DNA of 64,000 nt, from assembly GCF_030506255.1 (NCBI RefSeq), contig NZ_CP113431.1:3545001-3609000 (forward strand). Direction: 5' to 3'. The stretch comes from Nocardioides sp. Arc9.136 (lineage in GTDB: Bacteria; Actinomycetota; Actinomycetes; Propionibacteriales; Nocardioidaceae). The notes beneath the pieces were generated by a model. The model worked only from the letters and a program-made list of their open reading frames with translations. It ran no database searches and was not told the DNA's origin. This document shows, in pieces, positions 58,080 through 64,000 of the stretch (its first letter is position 1; every line of letters starts with the position of its first letter). Both the position numbers and the translations under genes were made by a program.

Positions 58080-59219
58080 TCAGGCCCCCGCTTCGGCCAG
58101 GAGGCGGTCGAGCAGGGGCTTGTGGTGCATCAGCCCGTCGGGGTCGTCGGGCCGCTCGATCTCACCGAAGTGGATCTGCCGGGCACCGGTGCGCAGGAAG
58201 ACGATGCACCACTGGACCGCGTTGTAGACGTGGTACCAGTGCAGGTCGCCGACCTCGACCCCGGTGAGCTCGCGGTACGTCGCGAGGACGTCCTCCTCGC
58301 GCAGGAAGTGCGGCATGCCGGGCAGCTCGAGCGCACCGGTGATCGACTCGAAGACCAGGTGCGCGAAGACCATCCAGGACAGGTCGAGCTCCCGGGGCCC
58401 GACCGTGGCCATCTCCCAGTCGAGCACCGCGACGGGCGCGAAGTCCTCGAAGAGCACGTTCCCGATCCGCGAGTCGCCCCAGCACAGCACGGTGTCGCCC
58501 TGGTCCGGCGGCAGGTTCGCCTCGAGCCAGGCCAGGCCGCGCTCGGTGACGGCCGAGCGGCCGATGTCGGGGACCGCGAAGTCGTACCAGGCCCGGGTCC
58601 GCGCCAGGTTCCGCTCCAGCGGCGTCGCCCCGGCGTGGCCGTGGCGGGCGGGGTCGAGGAAGGCGAACGTCGTCGCGGCGTCGCGCACGCCGTGCAGCCC
58701 GGCCAGCACGCCGACGGTCGCGTCCTGCAGCCGGCGCTGCTCCTCGGGCGAGGCGTCGTGGAGCCAGTTGTCGCCGAAGTTGTAGGGCAGCACGTCCTGG
58801 GGCACGACCCCCTCGACCCGGTCCATCAGGAAGAACGGCGTCCCCAGGACCTCCCCGGTCGGCTCCATCCACCGCACCACCGGCACCGGCACGGCGGTCA
58901 GCTCCCTCACCAGCCGCATCGCGTCGTACTGGTCGCCCAGCGCGTAGTCGGGGAAGACCGGGAAGTCCTCCGCGGCCGGCGCGACCCGCGCGACGTACCG
59001 CCCGGTGCGCTGCTCGCCGCCCTGGGTCCAGGTCACGTCGAGCGGCAGCGTCTCCGAGGACATCCCGTTGGCGTCGGCGCCCGAGTGCACGACCACCACC
59101 GGGTCCGCCCCTGGCGGGAGCTCCCGCGCCAACCAGGCCGCGAGCCGGTCCGGCAACGTGCTCGGGTCGCGGCTGGTGCGTTGCAGCTTCATGTCCGGCG
59201 GCGGCGGTGCCTGGGTCAC
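58080..59219 (-). CDS. Aminoglycoside-phosphotransferase-fold protein
   Basis: A 379-aa APH/choline-kinase-like protein. The catalytic loop is CWGDSRIGNVLFEDF (Brenner-type HxDxxxxN, with W-G-D-S here) and the metal-binding aspartate is in VLDWEMATVGPRELDLSW. The N-terminal lobe has VVHSGADANGMSSETLPL and TGRYVARVAP lysine-like strand. Such proteins phosphorylate small hydroxylated compounds or act in acyl-CoA-dehydrogenase loci of lipid catabolism rather than in antibiotic resistance. The start is GTG 59219, with GGAG upstream. Its promoter at 59279-59308 carries a KstR-type operator, supporting a catabolic role. It heads the set running to 55441. Confidence 0.88.
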   Translation of the reverse strand: MTQAPPPPDMKLQRTSRDPSTLPDRLAAWLARELPPGADPVVVVHSGADANGMSSETLPLDVTWTQGGEQRTGRYVARVAPAAEDFPVFPDYALGDQYDAMRLVRELTAVPVPVVRWMEPTGEVLGTPFFLMDRVEGVVPQDVLPYNFGDNWLHDASPEEQRRLQDATVGVLAGLHGVRDAATTFAFLDPARHGHAGATPLERNLARTRAWYDFAVPDIGRSAVTERGLAWLEANLPPDQGDTVLCWGDSRIGNVLFEDFAPVAVLDWEMATVGPRELDLSWMVFAHLVFESITGALELPGMPHFLREEDVLATYRELTGVEVGDLHWYHVYNAVQWCIVFLRTGARQIHFGEIERPDDPDGLMHHKPLLDRLLAEAGA

Positions 59220-59278
59220 GGGCGCTCCTCGGGTCGACCACGTCGCGCACGGGTGTGACGTGGGTCTCAGTGGTCGCC

Positions 59279-59308
59279 AGCATCGGTGGAACACGTTCTA
59301 GTTGTCAA
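59279..59308 (-). promoter_or_regulatory. Sigma-A-type promoter with KstR-type operator in the spacer
   Basis: On the minus strand, TTGACA (59303-59308) and GATGCT (59279-59284) are 18 nt apart. TGGAACACGTTCTA (plus-strand reading, 59287-59300) fills the spacer and fits TnnAACnnGTTnnA. It is identical to the site at 39675-39688. A bound repressor would exclude RNA polymerase. Confidence 0.7.
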
Positions 59309-59325
59309 CGGGCCGCCTCGCCCCT

Positions 59326-59577
59326 GCGGGCGCCGGAGGCGCCCGCCGGGGGTGGGGGCCCGGTCGTGGTTGGGTCTGGCGGCCCGGAGCGAGGCACGAG
59401 CGCAGGGCTGGTAGACCGGGCCCCCGCCCTCGTGGGGAGCCACAAGCGCTTCCGAGCCCACCCCGCGGGCGCCGGAGGCGCACGCCGGGGGTGGGGGCCC
59501 GGTCGTGGTTGGGTCTGGCGGCCCGGAGCGAGGCACGAGCGCAGGGCTGGTAGACCGGGCCCCCGCCCACGGCGGGA
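59326..59577. repeat. Tandem duplication of a 139-nt hairpin element
   Basis: Bases 59326-59429 recur at 59465-59568 with one mismatch in 104 nt (period 139). Each copy contains a long stem, GGGGGCCCGGTC (59354-59365) with GACCGGGCCCCC (59414-59425), extendable outward by four pairs including one G-U. A 48-nt loop lies inside. It sits between the phosphotransferase promoter and the glpD stop and does not look coding. It may end the amylase-glpD transcript, act as an RNA element or be an expanding intergenic repeat. Confidence 0.8.
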
Positions 59578-59622
59578 GCCGCAGGCGCCCCCCAGGTCGA
59601 CCCGCGACGACCGAGGGGACGG

Positions 59623-61368
59623 TCAGACGATGTCGGGGGCCTTGACCCGCGCCTCGTCCGCCTCCTGGTCGGTGAGCCGCTGCTGGCTCTGCCGCTCGGC
59701 CTCGACCCGCCGCAGGTAGTGGTCGACCTCGTCGGCGGTGCGCTCCTCGCCCCACCCGAGCTCGGTCGCCATCAGCGCGGCGACGCCCGGCGCGGCGCGG
59801 GTGCCGCGGTCGAAGGTCTCGATCGAGATGCGGGTGCGCCGGGTGAGGACGTCGTCGAGGTGGCGGGCGCCCTCGTGGGACACGGCGTGGACGACCTCGA
59901 CCGCGAGGTGGTCGTCCGCACCGTCGAGCGGGCGCGCGAGCTCGGGCCGCTCGGCGACGAGCGCGAGCACGTCGTCGATGAGCGCGCCGTACCGGCCCAG
60001 CAGCGCGTCGATCCGCGCCACGTGCAGGCCCGAGGCGCGGGCGAGCTGCACCCGCTGGTTGGTGCGCGCCTCGTACCCCTCCGCCCCGACGAGCGGGACC
60101 CGGTCGGTGATCGAGTCGCGCACCGCCAGGCCGGCGGTGGTCCGCAGGGAGTGGGCGGCCGCGTCGACGGCGTCGCGCGCCATGACCCGGTACGTCGTGA
60201 GCTTGCCGCCGGCGATCATCACCAGGCCGGGGACGGGGGTGACGACGGTGTGCTCGCGCGAGATCTTCGACGTCGGCTCGGACTCCCCGCTCAGCAGCGG
60301 CCGGAGCCCGGCGTACACGCCCTCCACGTCGTCGTGGTCCAGCGGCTCGCGCAGGATCGCGTTGACCCGCTCCAGGACGTAGTCGATGTCGGTCCGGCTC
60401 GCGGCGGGGTGCGCCTTGTCGAGGTCCCACTCGGTGTCGGTGGTGCCGATCACCCAGTGCCGCCCCCACGGGATGACGAAGAGCACCGAGGTCTCGGTCC
60501 GCACGATGAAGCCCGCCTCGGAGCGGATCCGGTCCCGCGGCACGACCAGGTGGATGCCCTTGGACGCCTGCACGTGCAGGGCGCCGCGACCGCCGACCAT
60601 CTCCTGCACCTCGTCGGTCCAGACACCGGCGGCGTTCACGACGACCTTGGCGCGCACCTCGAGCTCGCGTCCGGTCTCCAGGTCGGTGGCCCGGACCCCG
60701 ACGACGCGCTCCCCCTCGCGCAGGAAGCCGGTGACCTTCGTCCGCGTCGCGACGGCGGCGCCGTGCGCCGCGGCGGTCCGGGCGACGGTGAGCACGAGGC
60801 GCGCGTCGTCGACCTGGCAGTCGAAGTACCGGATGGCGCCGGTGACGCTGTCCACGCGGAGGTCCGGGGCCATCCGGGCGACCTGGCGGCGGGTGAGGTG
60901 CCGGTGCCGCGGCAGCCCGGACCCGCCCGGGGCGAGGGCGGCCAGCCCGTCGTACAGCGCGAGCCCCGCGCCGACGTAGGGCCGCTCCCAGCCGCGGTGG
61001 GTCAGAGGGTAGAGGAAGGGCACCGGCCGGACCAGGTGCGGCGCCAGCCGGGTCAGCAGCAGGCCGCGCTCGTGCAGGGCCTCGCGGACCAGTCCGAAGT
61101 CCAGCATCTCGAGGTAGCGCAGGCCGCCGTGGACGAGCTTCGAGGAGCGGCTGCTCGTGCCGCTGGCGAGGTCGCGCTGCTCGACGAGCGCGGTCGACAG
61201 GCCGCGGGTCACCGCGTCGAGGGCCACCCCGGTGCCGACGATCCCGCCCCCGACCACGAGCACGTCCAGCTCGCGGTCGGGGGCGGCCAGCTCGTCGAGA
61301 GCCGCCTGCCGGGCGGCAGGTCCCAGCGCGCTCGGGTCGGGTCGGACGGGCGCGCCGGGGCGGGTCAT
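59623..61368 (-). CDS. glpD: Glycerol-3-phosphate dehydrogenase (FAD, membrane-associated)
   Basis: A 581-aa flavoenzyme oxidising sn-glycerol-3-phosphate to dihydroxyacetone phosphate and feeding electrons to quinones. FAD motif LDVLVVGGGIVGTGVALDAV is at about residues 33-52, followed by LVEQRDLASGTSSRSSKLVHGGLRYLE, the family signature. HWVIGTTDTEWD and GGKLTTYRVMARDAVD are the C-terminal landmarks. The ATG at 61368 overlaps the stop of the amylase gene by 4 nt (ATGA) and begins the conserved part; the longer frame upstream is antisense to the amylase gene. No transcription factor is adjacent. The 3' end runs into the tandem hairpin repeat. Confidence 0.95.
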   Translation of the reverse strand: MTRPGAPVRPDPSALGPAARQAALDELAAPDRELDVLVVGGGIVGTGVALDAVTRGLSTALVEQRDLASGTSSRSSKLVHGGLRYLEMLDFGLVREALHERGLLLTRLAPHLVRPVPFLYPLTHRGWERPYVGAGLALYDGLAALAPGGSGLPRHRHLTRRQVARMAPDLRVDSVTGAIRYFDCQVDDARLVLTVARTAAAHGAAVATRTKVTGFLREGERVVGVRATDLETGRELEVRAKVVVNAAGVWTDEVQEMVGGRGALHVQASKGIHLVVPRDRIRSEAGFIVRTETSVLFVIPWGRHWVIGTTDTEWDLDKAHPAASRTDIDYVLERVNAILREPLDHDDVEGVYAGLRPLLSGESEPTSKISREHTVVTPVPGLVMIAGGKLTTYRVMARDAVDAAAHSLRTTAGLAVRDSITDRVPLVGAEGYEARTNQRVQLARASGLHVARIDALLGRYGALIDDVLALVAERPELARPLDGADDHLAVEVVHAVSHEGARHLDDVLTRRTRISIETFDRGTRAAPGVAALMATELGWGEERTADEVDHYLRRVEAERQSQQRLTDQEADEARVKAPDIV

Positions 61369-64000
61369 GGCACCAGTGTGGCCGACGGCTCCTTGCTCAC
61401 CTGGTCCCAGGTGAAGCGGTACGTCGCGCCCCCCTCGGGCACGACGAGCGTGAGGTTGTCGCCGCCCGCCGCACCGCCGGCCCCGTAGTTCTCGTCCCAG
61501 GACCCGTCGACCGCGACCTTCCAGTCGTAGCTGCCGGCCGGCAGCTCGAACGTCGCGTGCCACCGGCCGTCGGTGGGGTCGAAGGCGAGCCGGCTCTCCT
61601 CGCACGCGGGGTCCCAGTCGGCGGCGCAGCCGATCTCCGACTGCAGGCTGCCCGCGAACGTGACCGACTCCCGGGCCGGCGTCGGCGCCGCCGTGGTGAC
61701 GGTCACCGGACCGCCGACGACGCGAGGCGTGCCGCGCTCCACGAGCACCGCGCGGTAGCGGACCCGCGTGCCCAGCGGGAGGGCGGAGACGTCGTCGCTG
61801 ACCTGGTAGGCCGGCGAGGAGGTGTCGGTGCCGAGCACCTCCCACGCCCCGCCGGCGACGCTGCGCTCGAACCGCACCGACTGCGCCGGGCGCTCGGGGT
61901 CGACGACCGCGGTGACCGTCACCGGGTCGACGTTGCTCACCGTGCCGCGCTCCCCGGACGTGGTCAGGTCGACGGTCGGCGGTGCCACCCGGGTCGCGCG
62001 CACGCCGCTGGTGCGGCTGTGACCCCGGTTGTCCAGGACGGCGGCGCGGTACTGCACGCGGGTCCCGGTGGCGAGGTCCCGGGTGTCGTGGAAGACGCGG
62101 TACGGCGCGGAGTCGTCGGTGCCGATGTCGCGCCAGCGCCCGCCGCCGACCTTGGCCTGGAAGGTGACCTCGTAGAACGAGTCGCCGCCGACCTTCGCCA
62201 CCACCTTGGTGCGGCTGCGGGCGACCTTGGTCGGCGCCGGCTCTGCCAGCCGGACCGCGGGTGCCCGCCGCGAGGCCGGGATCCGCGCGGTGGAGGCGTA
62301 GACCACCGCGCCGAGCGCCGGCACCGTGACCCGCAGGTCGCCGTCGCGGCCGCTCTCGCGAGTCGCGGGGCCCTGGCCGAGGACCTTGCGGAACCGGCCG
62401 TCGCGGACCCAGGTCGGGACCCGCAGCGCCCGCGGGCGCTCCGCGGTGTTGAGGACGACGACGTACTCCCGCTGCTGCCGCCGGTCGATCCGGGAGAAGG
62501 CGACGACGTCGCGGTCGGCGGACCGGACCTGCTGGGCGCCCCGCCTCAGCGCCGGGTGCCGCTCCACCAGCCGGTCCAGGCCGGCGATCGTGCGGTAGAG
62601 CGGGTGGTCGGTGTCGAAGCTGTCGGAGGCCGGGGTCTCCGCGGAGCCCAGCTGGTCGTCGTCGGCGTACTCGGGGACCTGGCTGGCGAACATCGACTGC
62701 CGCGCCAGCTGGTCGCCGCCGGTCCCGGTGAAGCCCTGCTCGTCGCCGTAGTAGACGACCGGGTTGCCGCGGGAGAGGTACATGAGCTGGTGGGCGAGGA
62801 CGTCACGCCGCAGTCGCTCCGCCGCGCTGCGGTCGGGGTCGTCGACGGCCAGGAAGTGCCCGAAGCGGCCCATGTCGTGGTTGCCGAGGAAGGTGGGCAG
62901 GGAGTGCACGTTGCTGTCGGCGTCGGTGTACCAGTCGTCGTCGCGGAAGAACCGGGCGAGCGCGCGCCCGCTGCGCTGCCGGGAGACGAAGTCGCGGGCC
63001 GCCCACTGGAAGGGGAAGTCGAGCACCGCCTGCATGCCGTTGTGGCCGGTGTAGTGGGAGGTGAAGGCCTTGGCGGCGGCGTCGCTGCCGTCGAGGGCCA
63101 CCTCGCCGAACATGAAGAAGTCCGGCTTGCCGTGGCTGCGGGCGAAGTCGAGGATGCCGGGGCCGAAGGCCTGCCAGAATGCGTCGTCGACGTGCTTCAT
63201 GGTGTCGATGCGGAACCCGTCGATCCCGAAGTCCTCGACCCAGGTGCGGTAGATGTCGATCATCCCGTCGACGACGCGCGGGTGCTCGGTGAAGAGGTCG
63301 TCGAGGCCGAAGAAGTCGCCGTACTGGCTGTCCTCGCCGGTGAATGTGGTGTTGCCGCGGTTGTGGTAGAGCGTCGGGTCGTTGAGCCAGGCCGGGACCT
63401 TGAGGTCCTCCTCCCCCGGCGCGAGGACCGGGGTGTAGGGGAACGACGTCGCGGGGTCGAGGTCGGGGAAGTCGCCGGTGCCCGCGTGGTCGCGGTCGTC
63501 GAACGGCGCCCCGCCGGCCGTCCGGTAGGGCTCGACGTCCTTGGGGACGTACGCCGTCCGCGCGCCCTCCTCGTAGCCGATGACGTCGGCGGTGTGGTTG
63601 GTGATGATGTCGAAGAAGACCTTGATCCCGCGGTCGTGCGCGGCGTCGACGAGCTCGGCGAGATCGGCGTTGGTGCCCAGGTGCGGGTCGATCCGGGTGA
63701 AGTCGGTGATCCAGTAGCCGTGGTAGCCGGCCGACGGGCCGTCCTCGAGCTGCACCGCCTTGTTCTGGAACACCGGGGTCAGCCAGATGGCGTCGGTGCC
63801 GAGGCCCTCGACGTAGTCCAGCTGCGCGCGCAGGCCGTCGAGGTCGCCGCCGTTGAAGTAGCCCTTCGCGGTCGGGTCGAAGCCGTGCTCGTCCTTGCCG
63901 CCGGGGATCCCGCCGGTGTCGTTGCCGGGGTCGCCGTTGGCGAAGCGGTCGGCCATGAGGAAGTAGAAGCTGTCCTCGGTGACGCCGCTGCGCAGCGCGT
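61365..64000 (-). CDS. GH13 alpha-amylase-type enzyme with C-terminal accessory domains (5' end outside window)
   Basis: The frame is open to the window edge, so only 877 C-terminal residues are visible; the text reads through SFYFLMADRFANGDPGN at the top, so ATG 63956 is internal. The catalytic barrel carries the four GH13 regions: FFDIITNHTADV, DGFRIDTMKHVDD (nucleophile D), FFMFGEVALDG (acid/base E) and FLGNHDMGRFG. Downstream are a beta-sandwich domain, then two or three Ig/FN3-like domains, and at the end an X25/pullulanase-associated domain (FAGSLQSEIGCAADWDPACEE) that binds starch. It is an extracellular starch or glycogen hydrolase by architecture. It overlaps glpD by 4 nt. Confidence 0.9.
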   Translation of the reverse strand, partial: ALRSGVTEDSFYFLMADRFANGDPGNDTGGIPGGKDEHGFDPTAKGYFNGGDLDGLRAQLDYVEGLGTDAIWLTPVFQNKAVQLEDGPSAGYHGYWITDFTRIDPHLGTNADLAELVDAAHDRGIKVFFDIITNHTADVIGYEEGARTAYVPKDVEPYRTAGGAPFDDRDHAGTGDFPDLDPATSFPYTPVLAPGEEDLKVPAWLNDPTLYHNRGNTTFTGEDSQYGDFFGLDDLFTEHPRVVDGMIDIYRTWVEDFGIDGFRIDTMKHVDDAFWQAFGPGILDFARSHGKPDFFMFGEVALDGSDAAAKAFTSHYTGHNGMQAVLDFPFQWAARDFVSRQRSGRALARFFRDDDWYTDADSNVHSLPTFLGNHDMGRFGHFLAVDDPDRSAAERLRRDVLAHQLMYLSRGNPVVYYGDEQGFTGTGGDQLARQSMFASQVPEYADDDQLGSAETPASDSFDTDHPLYRTIAGLDRLVERHPALRRGAQQVRSADRDVVAFSRIDRRQQREYVVVLNTAERPRALRVPTWVRDGRFRKVLGQGPATRESGRDGDLRVTVPALGAVVYASTARIPASRRAPAVRLAEPAPTKVARSRTKVVAKVGGDSFYEVTFQAKVGGGRWRDIGTDDSAPYRVFHDTRDLATGTRVQYRAAVLDNRGHSRTSGVRATRVAPPTVDLTTSGERGTVSNVDPVTVTAVVDPERPAQSVRFERSVAGGAWEVLGTDTSSPAYQVSDDVSALPLGTRVRYRAVLVERGTPRVVGGPVTVTTAAPTPARESVTFAGSLQSEIGCAADWDPACEESRLAFDPTDGRWHATFELPAGSYDWKVAVDGSWDENYGAGGAAGGDNLTLVVPEGGATYRFTWDQVSKEPSATLVP

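Noticed and set aside
58080..59219. Aminoglycoside resistance gene
   Set aside because: The fold is APH-like, but the operon context (aldehyde dehydrogenase, conserved lipid-locus protein, KstR-type operator) points to catabolism.

Overview
The window looks like a chromosomal segment of a very GC-rich actinobacterium, most likely Nocardioides or another Nocardioidaceae. That placement is inferred from gene content and synteny, not measured: near-complete GC use at third codon positions, SigE-family sigma factors, an F420 economy (FbiC, NpdG, two LLM oxidoreductases), a ChoD-type GMC oxidoreductase next to guaA, and many genes with a TAnnnT -10 box 6-7 nt before the start codon (leaderless mRNAs). 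I found no rRNA, tRNA, CRISPR array, prophage or classical insertion sequence.

Layout. 1-2.8 kb: a cut-off gene, then a SigE-family sigma factor overlapping a membrane-anchored partner. 2.8-4.9 kb: sucD-sucC behind a 17-bp bidirectional terminator. 5.1-9.3 kb: a degenerate B12-binding-like protein, an M23 peptidase and the helicase PcrA. 9.38-10.77 kb: a single gene (AbiEi-type DNA-binding domain plus a nuclease-like C-terminus) enclosed by complex inverted repeats and a 7-bp direct repeat; this is the most unusual object here. 10.8-19.3 kb: small membrane protein, APC permease, a PspC-domain kinase/LuxR regulator pair divergent from a PspC envelope gene, glycerophosphodiester phosphodiesterase, YbaK deacylase, membrane protein and lipoprotein. 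19.4-22.9 kb: a heterodimeric ABC exporter whose subunits have lost complementary motifs. 22.9-34.5 kb: F420 reductase, SGNH acyltransferase, LLM oxidoreductase, MerR regulator, acyl-CoA dehydrogenase, MMPL transporter and FbiC.

34.6-39.6 kb: Ser/Thr kinase, a secreted Gly/Pro-tailed protein, a 48-aa membrane protein, a UdgX-type DNA glycosylase and DUF3140. 39.7-50.0 kb: an LLM oxidoreductase, a CelD/FemAB-like acyltransferase and a tightly overlapping leftward exopolysaccharide cluster (flippase, GT4-GT2 fusion, polymerase/ligase, polysaccharide deacetylase, Wzz/ATPase, secreted glycoside hydrolase). 50.1-59.2 kb: guaA, choD, succinate-semialdehyde dehydrogenase, a second aldehyde dehydrogenase, a conserved hypothetical and an APH-fold phosphotransferase. 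59.3-59.6 kb: a tandemly duplicated hairpin element. 59.6-64 kb: glpD and a truncated GH13 amylase.

Regulatory logic visible in the DNA: two identical KstR-type operators (TGGAACACGTTCTA) at the promoters of the 39.7-kb LLM oxidoreductase and of the 59.2-kb phosphotransferase operon suggest a sterol/lipid catabolic regulon. A 17-bp palindrome shared by the LLM promoter at 25.85 kb and the merR/acyl-CoA dehydrogenase divergent region suggests a local MerR regulon. An 11-bp inverted pair flanks the PspC divergent promoter.
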